48,918 nt of DNA from Bacteroidales bacterium (GTDB lineage: Bacteria; Bacteroidota; Bacteroidia; Bacteroidales; UBA932), in NCBI GenBank assembly GCA_017469745.1, contig JAFUFS010000031.1:1-48918 (forward strand), given 5' to 3'. Below are positions 34,109 through 42,482 of this stretch, piece after piece (the stretch's first letter is position 1; the number at the start of each line of letters is the position of its first letter). Made by a program: the position numbers and the translations under genes. A model generated the notes under the pieces. That model had not been told where the DNA came from, did not search any database, and saw only the letters and a program-made list of their open reading frames with translations.

Positions 34109-35581
34109 ATGCCTGACAAGCCTAAATCCACAAGGAAAAAGGCCCAGGCAGTCAATCTGGACACACTTGGGCTTGAGATGGGAAACAAACCGCCTCAAGC
34201 TCTTGAAGTCGAAGAGGCTGTCCTCGGAGCCATGCTCATCGAGCCCTCATCCGTCGACATGGCGCTTGAGGAACTGTCCCCTTCATGTTTTTACGATCCC
34301 CGTCACAGAATGATCTACGAGGCGATGTCCGAGCTCGTCAACGAGCACACATCCGTGGACATCGTGACCGTGAGCTCCAAGCTTCGTGAGAAAGGCAATC
34401 TCGAGGCTGTAGGAGGCCCTGTGGCCATCGCAGGCCTCTCCGAGAAGGTTGGAGCGGCCGCCCACATCGAGTACTACGTCAAGATCCTCAAGCAGAAGAG
34501 CATCCAGAGGGACCTGATCACGGCGTCCTATGAGATCCTCAGGGATTCGTACGACGATTCTGTGAAGGTGGATCAGCTCATCGACGAGGCCCAGACCAAG
34601 GTCTACAATGCGATCCAGAACAATCTAAAGAAAGACGTCCAGGAAGTAGGTTCGATCATCAACGATGCCCTTCGCGAGGTCGAAAAGAACCAGAACATCG
34701 ACGGCTTGAGCGGTGTTCCCTCCGGTTTCCCGTCCCTTGACAGAGTCACCCGCGGATGGCAGAAGTCCGACCTGATCATCCTTGCCGCCCGTCCTTCCGT
34801 CGGTAAGACTGCATTTGCGCTCAACCTTGCCAGGAATGCCGCAGTCGACAACAACATGCCTGTGGCCGTGTTCTCTCTCGAAATGTCGGCGCTCCAGCTG
34901 GTCATGAGGCTCATGACCACCGAATCCGGCCTGCCTGCCGACAAGCTGAAGGGTGGTGCCAAACTCGATCCCTGGGACTGGCAGCAACTTGAGACCAGGC
35001 TTGCAGCCCTTTCCAAGGCACCGCTGTACATCGACGACACTCCGAGCATTCCTCTGATGGAGTTCCGTACAAAGGTCAAGAGGCTGGTAAAGTCGAAGGA
35101 CGTGCGCCTGGTGATTGTGGACTATCTCCAGCTTATGCAGGGACCGGTCGAGCTACGAGGCCTGCGCGAGCAGGAAGTGGCGGCCATTTCCAGGACCCTG
35201 AAGGCTACCGCAAAGGAACTCAATGTACCGATCATAGCCCTTTCACAGCTGTCCAGAAATGCTGTCCAGAGGACTGGCGGCACCGGCAAGCCGCAACTGA
35301 GCGACCTTCGCGAGTCCGGATCCATCGAGCAGGATGCCGACATGGTTATATTCATCCACCGTCCGGATTATGTAGGCCTTGGTGAGACTCCTGACGGAAA
35401 AGAGACCACGCAGATCATTATCGCCAAGCATCGTAACGGCGAAGTCTGCGACATCGACATGCTCTTCAAGTCCGATCAGGTAAGATTTGTTGAACCAGGA
35501 GATTCCCTTGCAGCCCAGGCTGAATCCATGGGCACGGAATCTGCAATGAACAGTGAGTTCGACAATAATCCTGATTTCTGA
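34109..35581 (+). CDS. dnaB: Replicative DNA helicase
   Basis: The hexameric helicase that unwinds DNA at the replication fork (490 residues). The N-terminal primase-interacting domain (about 28-130, EEAVLGAMLI) is followed by a linker and the RecA-like motor (about 195-465) with P-loop ARPSVGKTAFALN, Walker B VIVDYLQLM, and the SQLSRN and LRESGSIEQDAD motifs. No intein is present. The last base of its stop codon is shared with the next start (TGATG). Confidence 0.96.
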   Translation: MPDKPKSTRKKAQAVNLDTLGLEMGNKPPQALEVEEAVLGAMLIEPSSVDMALEELSPSCFYDPRHRMIYEAMSELVNEHTSVDIVTVSSKLREKGNLEAVGGPVAIAGLSEKVGAAAHIEYYVKILKQKSIQRDLITASYEILRDSYDDSVKVDQLIDEAQTKVYNAIQNNLKKDVQEVGSIINDALREVEKNQNIDGLSGVPSGFPSLDRVTRGWQKSDLIILAARPSVGKTAFALNLARNAAVDNNMPVAVFSLEMSALQLVMRLMTTESGLPADKLKGGAKLDPWDWQQLETRLAALSKAPLYIDDTPSIPLMEFRTKVKRLVKSKDVRLVIVDYLQLMQGPVELRGLREQEVAAISRTLKATAKELNVPIIALSQLSRNAVQRTGGTGKPQLSDLRESGSIEQDADMVIFIHRPDYVGLGETPDGKETTQIIIAKHRNGEVCDIDMLFKSDQVRFVEPGDSLAAQAESMGTESAMNSEFDNNPDF

Positions 35582-36417
35582 TGAAAAGAATCTCCAGAAT
35601 CTTCTTTGTTGCAGCGACCATCCTTCTGGCTGCTATCTCTTTGAATGCGCAGAACGGTAAGAACTGCCTCCCTCTCAACCTTTCGAAAGACAAGATAGCT
35701 TTCAAGGGAGGTGAGAATCTGGTCTACACTGTCCACTACAAATGGGGCCTGATCAATGCAGACGTAGCCCAGGCTACCTTGAAACTTGATTCTACCGTGC
35801 TGAACGGCCAGAAATGCTATCATGGCTCGCTCAGGGGCAAGACCCAGAAGATCTACGAGCAGGTGTTCAAACTCAAGGAGGATTTCGACTGTTGGTTCAC
35901 CTGTGACGGACTCAAGCCTCTCAAGTTCACGAGGGACTGTGTCGAAGGCAACTACTGGTGCAAGAACCTGTACACCTATTCCTCGAACCAGATCAATGCC
36001 CAGATCAACAATTCCAAGAAGGGAGAGTTCAGCGTAACCCTTCCCAAGGATGACTGTACCTACGACGTGGCCATGCTCTTCTTCATGCTCCAGAACATGG
36101 ATGTCTCCAAGCTTCAGGCCGGCGGCCGCTATCCGATGACCTATGCCTGCGACCATAAGGTCCACAACATCCACTTCGTCTATTACGGGAAGGAAAACCG
36201 CAAGGTGGCCGGCAAGGTGATGAGATGCCTCAAGTTCGGCTTCGAGGTCCCGAAAGGGGAGTCCTTCGAGGGAGACAGCTCCCTGTTCGCATGGTTCTCT
36301 GACGACGATAACAGGATCCCTGTCTATTTTGTCGCCCCTCTCAAGGTCGGTCAGGTCCGCGGTCGCCTGAATTCATATTCCGGACTCAAGAATCCGGTTT
36401 CCTGCATCGTTGAATAA
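35581..36417 (+). CDS. DUF3108 domain exported protein
   Basis: A 278-residue secreted protein with a signal peptide (about 1-22, ISLNAQ) and a DUF3108 domain spanning the rest (GENLVYTVHYKWGLINADVA near the start, YDVAMLFFMLQNM in the middle, PVYFVAPLKVGQVRGRL at the end). It is probably a beta-rich periplasmic or surface protein, and its function is unknown. It is translationally linked to dnaB upstream and rseC downstream by one-base overlaps. Confidence 0.85.
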   Translation: MKRISRIFFVAATILLAAISLNAQNGKNCLPLNLSKDKIAFKGGENLVYTVHYKWGLINADVAQATLKLDSTVLNGQKCYHGSLRGKTQKIYEQVFKLKEDFDCWFTCDGLKPLKFTRDCVEGNYWCKNLYTYSSNQINAQINNSKKGEFSVTLPKDDCTYDVAMLFFMLQNMDVSKLQAGGRYPMTYACDHKVHNIHFVYYGKENRKVAGKVMRCLKFGFEVPKGESFEGDSSLFAWFSDDDNRIPVYFVAPLKVGQVRGRLNSYSGLKNPVSCIVE

Positions 36418-36830
36418 TGGCTGAACTGATCTCTCATAAAGGAAGGGTCGTTTCTGTCGACCAGGGCAAGATAAATGTCGAAATAGTCTCGGAATCCGCC
36501 TGTGCTGCCTGCCATGCAGCCGGTCTGTGCGGAATGTCCGAATCCCGGAAGAAGATCGTCGAGGTCCCTGCCCCCCGCGGAAGGGAGTTCGCCGTGGGCC
36601 AGGAAGTGGAAGTCTGCCTTGCTCCGAAGACCGGACTCAAGGCAGTGCTGCTATCTTACGTGCTTCCTGTGATGATTTTACTTTTTTTAATATTATCTTT
36701 GCCGTTGATTGGGCTGGGCGAACTGGCCGGGGGCCTTGTGGCCATCGGTGGAGTCGCCGTTTACTACCTGATCCTGTACTTCTGCAAGGGGCGTCTTGCC
36801 GAAGGATACGAGTTTTTTATTAGGAACTAA
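36417..36830 (+). CDS. rseC: RseC/MucC-family protein, associated with Rnf
   Basis: A 137-residue inner-membrane protein. The N-terminal domain has the clustered cysteines CAACHAAGLCG (about residues 25-35), two transmembrane helices follow (about 75-95 and 100-120), and the ends face the cytoplasm. RseC acts with Rsx/Rnf on SoxR reduction in E. coli; in Bacteroidota it commonly sits just upstream of rnfB, as here, and probably assists the complex. It starts within the stop of the DUF3108 gene, and rnfB starts 15 bases after it. Confidence 0.88.
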   Translation: MAELISHKGRVVSVDQGKINVEIVSESACAACHAAGLCGMSESRKKIVEVPAPRGREFAVGQEVEVCLAPKTGLKAVLLSYVLPVMILLFLILSLPLIGLGELAGGLVAIGGVAVYYLILYFCKGRLAEGYEFFIRN

Positions 36831-36845
36831 TTTCCAAAAAACAAT

Positions 36846-37814
36846 ATGACAACTACTATCATCTGGACCATCGCAATCATCTCAGGGCTAGGCCTGCTGC
36901 TTGCGTTGACCCTCTACCTTGTCGCGCAGCGTTTCAAGGTCGAAGAGGATCCCCGCATCGAACTGGTTGAAAAGGCCATGCCAGGAGCAAACTGCGGTGG
37001 ATGCGGTTTTGCCGGATGCCATGCATTCGCCGATTCGGCGGTGAAGGCACCGAACCTGGACAACCATTTCTGTCCGGTAGGCGGCAATGAGACAATGAAG
37101 AAAGTTGCGGAGATCCTCGGCTACGAGATCAAGGAGAAAGCTCCTATGGTCGCCGTGGTCCGCTGCAACGGTACATGTTCCAACCGGCCGAAGATCAACA
37201 ACTACGACGGATCCCTTTCCTGCCGTGTCAAGGCTTCTCTCTATGCCGGCGACACAGCCTGCGCATTCGGCTGCCTCGGTTGCGGCGACTGCGTGGCTGC
37301 CTGCCAGTTCGGAGCCCTTTCGATGGATCTCCATACCGGCCTGCCCGTCGTGGACGAGAGCAAATGTACCGCTTGCGGTGCCTGCGTCAAGGCTTGCCCC
37401 AAGGTGATCATTGAGCTTCGCAAGAAGGGTCCTCGCGGCATGAGGGAATATGTCTCCTGTGTCAACAAAGACAAGGGACCTGCAGCCAAGAAGGCTTGCG
37501 CCGCTGCCTGCATCGGTTGCGGAATCTGCGCCAAGACCTGTACCCACGGAGCCATCGTGCTGGAAAACAACGTGGCTTACATCGATCCTGAGAAGTGCAA
37601 GCTTTGCCGTGAGTGCGAGGCAATGTGCCCTACCGGAGCTATCCACGGAGTCAACTTCCCTAAACCTCTTGACAAGGATGCCGTGAAGGCCAGGATCCAG
37701 GAGCGTCAGAAGAAGGCCCGTGAGGCAGCAGCTGCAGCTGCTGAAGCTGCAAAGGCGGCAGCGGCCCCTGCCGAAGGGAATAACGAAATAAAGAAGGAGG
37801 AAAGCAATGGCTAG
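36846..37814 (+). CDS. rnfB: Rnf complex subunit B (ferredoxin-type)
   Basis: A 322-residue subunit that takes electrons from ferredoxin. N-terminal membrane helix (about 5-25), then the characteristic cluster motif NCGGCGFAGC with the later HFCPVGG, followed by several 4Fe-4S motifs (CGDCVAACQFG, CGACVKACP, CGICAKTC, CRECEAMCP). The C-terminus is an Ala/Glu/Lys-rich tail. First structural gene of rnfBCDGEA, the usual order in Bacteroidota. Its last codons contain a Shine-Dalgarno sequence for rnfC, and the two genes overlap by eight bases. Confidence 0.95.
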   Translation: MTTTIIWTIAIISGLGLLLALTLYLVAQRFKVEEDPRIELVEKAMPGANCGGCGFAGCHAFADSAVKAPNLDNHFCPVGGNETMKKVAEILGYEIKEKAPMVAVVRCNGTCSNRPKINNYDGSLSCRVKASLYAGDTACAFGCLGCGDCVAACQFGALSMDLHTGLPVVDESKCTACGACVKACPKVIIELRKKGPRGMREYVSCVNKDKGPAAKKACAAACIGCGICAKTCTHGAIVLENNVAYIDPEKCKLCRECEAMCPTGAIHGVNFPKPLDKDAVKARIQERQKKAREAAAAAAEAAKAAAAPAEGNNEIKKEESNG

Positions 37815-39204
37815 AAGAACATTCTCCATCGGAGGCGTCCATCCTAATGACGCAAAGATTTCGCGCAACTGCAAGATCGAGACCCTGCCCACTCCTCCGA
37901 CTGTGTACATTGCCGTCGCCCAGCACATCGGTGCTCCTGCGAAACCGGTGGTGGCCGTCGGTGACAAGGTTAAGGCAGGCCAGGTTATTGCTGAACCTGG
38001 AGGATTCATGTCGGCTTACATCCATTCTTCCGTCTCCGGAACGGTGAAGTCCATAGGTCCCCGCAAGGATCTCTCCGGAAACAACCAGATGGTAGTTGAA
38101 ATCGCCGTGGAAGGTGATGAATGGATGGAAGGAATCGACCGTACGGACACTCTCGTGACCGAGATCCCCCAGGATCCGAAGGCTATCATAGAGAAGATCA
38201 AGCTCGGCGGAGTCGTAGGTCTCGGCGGAGCTACCTTCCCCACCCATGTCAAGCTCAGCCCTCCTCCCGGAAAGAAGTGCGAGATGCTGATCATCAACGG
38301 CTGCGAGTGCGAGCCTTACCTTACTTCCGACTTCCGTACCCTTCTTGAAAAGGGAGAGCAGGTCGTCGTGGGTACTGCAATCATCAAGAAGGCCCTCGGA
38401 GTTGACATGGCTACCATAGCCATCGAAGACAACAAGCCCGAGGCCATCGACCACATCACCAAGGTTGTCGCCGAGATGAAGGCAAAGTCTTCCGACTATG
38501 CCGGCATCGAGGTGATGTCCCTCATGAAGAAGTATCCCGAGGGAGGTGAGAAGCAGCTTATCGACGCCGTGATGCACCGCCAGGTGAAGTCCGGCGGCCT
38601 GCCGATCGATGTCGGAGCCGTCGTCGACAATGTCTGCACCGCCCTCGCTGTCTACGAGGCTGTCCAGAAGAACAAACCCCTCGTGGACAATTCCGTCACC
38701 GTGACCGGAGAGTGCTTTCCTCATCAGGCAAACCTCCTCGTGAGGGTCGGAACTCCTCTGAGCTACATTATCGACTACCTCGGAGGTGTCCCTGCAGATG
38801 CCGCTAAGGTCATCAGCGGAGGCCCCATGATGGGCAAGGCTATCGCCAACCTGGATGCTGCCACCCTTAAGGGTACCGGAGGAATCCTGTTCCTCACTGA
38901 GAAGCAGACCAGGAGGATGCCTGAGAGCAGTTGCATCCGCTGCGGGAAATGCGCTGATGCATGTCCTATGGGTCTGGAGCCCTTCCTGTTGAACCGTCTC
39001 TACAAGGCCGGCAACACCGAGGCTCTTGAGGCCAACGCCGTACAGGACTGCATCATGTGTGGATGCTGCCTCTATTCCTGCCCTGCAGGTATTCCGCTTC
39101 TGGACGCCATCAGCCAGGCCAGAGGCCAAGTCATGGGAATAATGAAGGCCCGCGCAGCGGCAGCAAAGGCTGCAGCTGAGGCCGCTAAAGCTAAAACTGA
39201 ATAA
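37807..39204 (+). CDS. rnfC: Rnf complex subunit C (NADH/flavin site)
   Basis: A 465-residue peripheral subunit related to Nqo1, which binds NADH and FMN. The glycine-rich segment VVGLGGATFPTHVK lies at about residue 137 and INGCECEPYLTSD at about 162; two 4Fe-4S motifs (CIRCGKCADACPMG and CIMCGCCLYSCPAG) lie near the C-terminus. AAGGAGG at 37794-37800, six bases before the start, is one of the few strong Shine-Dalgarno sites in the window. Confidence 0.96.
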   Translation: MARRTFSIGGVHPNDAKISRNCKIETLPTPPTVYIAVAQHIGAPAKPVVAVGDKVKAGQVIAEPGGFMSAYIHSSVSGTVKSIGPRKDLSGNNQMVVEIAVEGDEWMEGIDRTDTLVTEIPQDPKAIIEKIKLGGVVGLGGATFPTHVKLSPPPGKKCEMLIINGCECEPYLTSDFRTLLEKGEQVVVGTAIIKKALGVDMATIAIEDNKPEAIDHITKVVAEMKAKSSDYAGIEVMSLMKKYPEGGEKQLIDAVMHRQVKSGGLPIDVGAVVDNVCTALAVYEAVQKNKPLVDNSVTVTGECFPHQANLLVRVGTPLSYIIDYLGGVPADAAKVISGGPMMGKAIANLDAATLKGTGGILFLTEKQTRRMPESSCIRCGKCADACPMGLEPFLLNRLYKAGNTEALEANAVQDCIMCGCCLYSCPAGIPLLDAISQARGQVMGIMKARAAAAKAAAEAAKAKTE

Positions 39205-39207
39205 CGT

Positions 39208-40191
39208 ATGGACAAAATATTGGTTTCACCGAATCCGCACCTGCATTCCAAGACCACCACGGCGGTCCTGATGCGTGATGTCGTGATCGCCCTGCTGCCG
39301 GCAGTCCTGGTCTCAGTCTTCTTCTATGGCTGGAAGGAACTGCTCGTGCTGGCGGTCAGCGTGCTCTCCTGCGTGCTGATTGAATATCTTATCACAAGGT
39401 ATTGCTTGAAGAAGGCTTCCACCATCGGAGACTGGTCCGCTATCGTGACCGGTATCCTGCTGGCCTTGAACCTTCCTACCACCACTCCTTGGTGGGTGGT
39501 GTTCCTCGGCGCCCTCGTGGCCATCGGAGTCGCCAAGATGACTTTCGGCGGTCTTGGACAGAATGTCTTCAATCCTGCCCTTGTCGGCCGTGTCTTCCTG
39601 CTGATCTCCTTCCCGACCTACATGACCCATTGGGAGATCCCTCAGGGATTCTTCGGTGTCGACGCCGTCTCAGGTGCCACCCCTTTGGGAGCAATCAAGG
39701 AAGGCCTGCTTCAGGGAGCTACCGTTCCTGACCTCATGGCCCAGCACGGCTATTCCTATTCACAGATGCTCTTCGCGAACATCGGCGGTTCTGCCGGAGA
39801 GGCCTGCGCCATCGCAATCCTCCTTGGCTTCGGCTACCTGCTCGTCCGCAAGGTCATCAAGCCTTGGATCACACTTTCGATCCTCGGCACCGTGGCCCTT
39901 GTGTCCTGCATCTTCTGGATGGCAGACCCTGCACAGTTCACCGATCCTCTGTTCAACCTCCTCACCGGTGGTCTCCTCCTCGGTTCCTGCTTCATGGCAA
40001 CCGACTACGTAACTTCTCCGATGAGCACCAAGGGCGGCATCGTCTTCGGTGTAGGAATAGGTTTCATTACCCTGATGATCAGGTACTTCGGTTCTTATCC
40101 CGAAGGAATGAGCTTCGCTATCCTCATCATGAACTCGACGGTTCCCCTTCTCAACAACTGGTTCCATCAGAAAAAATACGGGAGGGCATAG
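39208..40191 (+). CDS. rnfD: Rnf complex subunit D
   Basis: A 327-residue integral membrane subunit with about nine to ten helices. The covalent FMN site is visible as DAVSGATPLG at about residue 150 (flavin on the Thr of SGAT). FNPALVGRVFLL just before it is also family-typical. It starts three bases after rnfC and is followed by rnfG three bases later. Confidence 0.95.
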   Translation: MDKILVSPNPHLHSKTTTAVLMRDVVIALLPAVLVSVFFYGWKELLVLAVSVLSCVLIEYLITRYCLKKASTIGDWSAIVTGILLALNLPTTTPWWVVFLGALVAIGVAKMTFGGLGQNVFNPALVGRVFLLISFPTYMTHWEIPQGFFGVDAVSGATPLGAIKEGLLQGATVPDLMAQHGYSYSQMLFANIGGSAGEACAIAILLGFGYLLVRKVIKPWITLSILGTVALVSCIFWMADPAQFTDPLFNLLTGGLLLGSCFMATDYVTSPMSTKGGIVFGVGIGFITLMIRYFGSYPEGMSFAILIMNSTVPLLNNWFHQKKYGRA

Positions 40192-40194
40192 AAT

Positions 40195-40758
40195 ATGGCA
40201 GCAAAATCCAATCTTACCAACATGGTCCTTTGCCTGACGGCCGTCTGCCTGGTGTGCTCGGCACTCCTCGGCGGAATGTATGTCCTGACGGCGGAACCCA
40301 TAGCTAAGGCCAATGCCGAAATCCTGAAGGCTTCCATAGGGGCAGTCCTTCCCGAAGGGGGAGAGCTTTCCGAAGCAAAGCCCCTCGAAGTTGGCGGCCA
40401 GGATTCTGAATATTATGTGAGCACTTCCGGCTCCGAGGTCCAGGCCTACGCCATCAGGTCGACGACTGTCGGCTTCGGCGGTCCCCTGACCCTGATGGTC
40501 GGCATCACTCCTGACGGAAAGGTCTACAACACTTCCGTACTTTCCCACACCGAGACTCCCGGACTTGGAGCGAAGTGCACCTCAGACGAGCACTTCTATT
40601 CCCAGTTCAAGGGTTTCGATCCTTCCCAGAAGATCCTCTCCGTCAAGAAGGACGGTGGAGACGTTGACGCAATCACCGCTTCGACCATCACCTCGAGGGC
40701 CTATTCCCTCGCAGTGAAGAATGCAGTCGAGGCTTTCAAGACCATCAAAGGAGAATAG
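40195..40758 (+). CDS. rnfG: Rnf complex subunit G
   Basis: A 187-residue subunit with one N-terminal membrane helix (about 10-30) and a periplasmic FMN-binding domain with HTETPGLGAKC. The covalent flavin site reads DAITASTITSRA, in which the usual SGAT is TAST; the acceptor Thr is kept. It lies between rnfD and rnfE with three-base gaps. Confidence 0.92.
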   Translation: MAAKSNLTNMVLCLTAVCLVCSALLGGMYVLTAEPIAKANAEILKASIGAVLPEGGELSEAKPLEVGGQDSEYYVSTSGSEVQAYAIRSTTVGFGGPLTLMVGITPDGKVYNTSVLSHTETPGLGAKCTSDEHFYSQFKGFDPSQKILSVKKDGGDVDAITASTITSRAYSLAVKNAVEAFKTIKGE

Positions 40759-40761
40759 GCT

Positions 40762-41352
40762 ATGAGCAAGAGAAAACTTGACATCTTCACCAAAGGCTTC
40801 TTCAAGGAGAATCCGACTTTCGTCCTTCTCCTTGGAATGTGCCCCACGCTGGCTACCACGACCTCGGCCATCAACGGCCTTAGCATGGGTCTTGCCACCC
40901 TCTTCGTCCTGGTGCTTTCCAACATAGTGATCTCGGCAATTGCCCCCGTGGTTCCCGACAAGGTCCACATCCCGGTCTACATCGTCGTGATCGCCACCTT
41001 CGTAACCATCCTCCAGTTCGCCATGCAGGCCTACACTCCTGACATGTACAAGACCCTCGGCCTGTTCATCCCGCTGATCGTCGTGAACTGCATCGTCCTC
41101 GGCCGTGCCGAAGCCTTCGCAAGCAAGAACGGCATCGTGGATTCGGCCCTTGACGGCCTTGGAATAGGTTTCGGTTTCACTATGAGCCTTACTGTGCTCG
41201 GCCTCGTGCGAGAGATCCTCGGAAGCGGATCCGCCTTCGGCTGGAAGTTCATCTCCGGCGACGGCATCCTCGTCTTCGTCATGGCTCCCGGAGCCTTCAT
41301 CGCCCTGGGCTACCTGATGGTACTTTTCAACAAAATCGCTAAAAAGAACTAG
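40762..41352 (+). CDS. rnfE: Rnf complex subunit E
   Basis: A 196-residue subunit with six membrane helices, paired with RnfA in the complex. Family features visible: NPTFVLLLGMCPTLATTTSA near the start with the conserved Cys that holds the membrane iron site, and PLIVVNCIVLGRAEAFA with the second Cys. An AAGGAG at 40748-40753 is spaced well for translation. Confidence 0.95.
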   Translation: MSKRKLDIFTKGFFKENPTFVLLLGMCPTLATTTSAINGLSMGLATLFVLVLSNIVISAIAPVVPDKVHIPVYIVVIATFVTILQFAMQAYTPDMYKTLGLFIPLIVVNCIVLGRAEAFASKNGIVDSALDGLGIGFGFTMSLTVLGLVREILGSGSAFGWKFISGDGILVFVMAPGAFIALGYLMVLFNKIAKKN

Positions 41353-41355
41353 GCC

Positions 41356-41958
41356 ATGGAATATTTCCTCATAATCATCTCGGCGATATTCGTCAATAAC
41401 ATCATGCTGGCCCAGTTCCTGGGCACATGTCCGTTCCTGGGTGTCTCGAACAAACTTTCCACAGCCACCGGCATGTCCGGAGCCGTGGTCTTCGTCATCA
41501 CCCTGGCGACACTGGTGACCTACCTGATCAACAAGTTCCTGCTTGTCCCGTTCGGTCTCACCTTCCTGCAGACCATCGCCTTCATCCTCGTGATCGCAGC
41601 CCTCGTCCAGATGGTCGAGATCGTCCTGAAGAAGATCAGCCCTTCCCTCTACCAGGCCCTGGGCATCTTCCTTCCACTGATCACTACCAACTGCGCCGTC
41701 CTCGGTGTCGCCCTTAACGTTGTCACCAAGGAATTCACCTTCGGCGGCGGAGCAGCCCACATGCTGAACCTCGGAGAGTCCGTCGTCTACGCTTTTGCGA
41801 CTGCTCTCGGTTATGGAATGGCGCTCATCCTGTTCGCAGGACTCAGGGAACACCTTGAGATGAACGACGTTCCCAGACAGTTCAAGGGCGTTCCGATCGC
41901 CCTCGTCACCTGCGGTATCCTGGCCATGGCTTTCATGGGATTTTCAGGAGTTGTATAG
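41356..41958 (+). CDS. rnfA: Rnf complex subunit A
   Basis: A 200-residue six-helix membrane protein homologous to RnfE but with inverted topology. Conserved segments are NNIMLAQFLGTCPFLGVSNK and PLITTNCAVLGVAL, each carrying the Cys of the intramembrane iron site. It is the last gene of the rnf operon; no clear terminator follows it, and the next gene starts after 38 bases. Confidence 0.95.
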   Translation: MEYFLIIISAIFVNNIMLAQFLGTCPFLGVSNKLSTATGMSGAVVFVITLATLVTYLINKFLLVPFGLTFLQTIAFILVIAALVQMVEIVLKKISPSLYQALGIFLPLITTNCAVLGVALNVVTKEFTFGGGAAHMLNLGESVVYAFATALGYGMALILFAGLREHLEMNDVPRQFKGVPIALVTCGILAMAFMGFSGVV

Positions 41959-41996
41959 TTTTTGCAGAAGCAAGGCTGGTTAAACTAAAAAAGATT

Positions 41997-42473
41997 ATGA
42001 AAAAGTTTTTTATCATTCTCCTGGCAGCCTTTGGAACGGCTGCTGTAGCCAGCGCCCAGCCTAAGGCTATCGGAGGCAGGATCGGCAATTACGGACTTGA
42101 CATCAGTTATGAGAACTATGTCGGGAGCGGTTCCGACTTCCTCGAATTCGAACTCGGTCTTGATGATGCATTCAGTACCAGCGCCTTCCATTTCGACGGC
42201 GTGTACAACCTCATGATCGCACATCCTGACTGGACTTCTTCCGGACAGTGGGGATTCTATGCCGGCCCTGGAGCAAGTGTTGCAGTCTGGGAGAACGGAA
42301 AGGCCGAAAACGTCGTCTATGCCGGACTCTTGGGAAATGTCGGACTTGAATACATCTTCGATTTCCCGCTCCAGCTTTCCATGAGTCTGCGCCCCCGGCT
42401 GATGTTCGGTGACGGGAAGGTCCGTGACAACGGCCTTCTGAGCCTCGGACTCGGCATCCGGTATGTCTTCTGA
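41997..42473 (+). CDS. Small outer-membrane beta-barrel protein
   Basis: A 158-residue protein with signal peptide (MKKFFIILLAAFGTAAVASAQ) and alternating hydrophobic strands ending in GLGIRYVF, a terminal aromatic typical of outer-membrane barrels. Probably eight strands. I do not recognise a specific family. It may be read through from rnfA, and its terminator lies inside the 3' end of the convergent GH116 gene. Confidence 0.7.
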   Translation: MKKFFIILLAAFGTAAVASAQPKAIGGRIGNYGLDISYENYVGSGSDFLEFELGLDDAFSTSAFHFDGVYNLMIAHPDWTSSGQWGFYAGPGASVAVWENGKAENVVYAGLLGNVGLEYIFDFPLQLSMSLRPRLMFGDGKVRDNGLLSLGLGIRYVF

Positions 42474-42482
42474 TTAAAGCTT

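Noticed and set aside
37660..39129. 489-codon minus-strand open frame opposite rnfC
   Set aside because: It lies entirely antisense to rnfB and rnfC, whose motifs are unmistakable; composition bias explains the open frame.
40582..41853. Long open frame on the minus strand across rnfG, rnfE and rnfA
   Set aside because: It is antisense to three clear rnf genes, rich in Asp, Glu, His and Gly as expected of a reverse-frame shadow, and has no recognisable domain.
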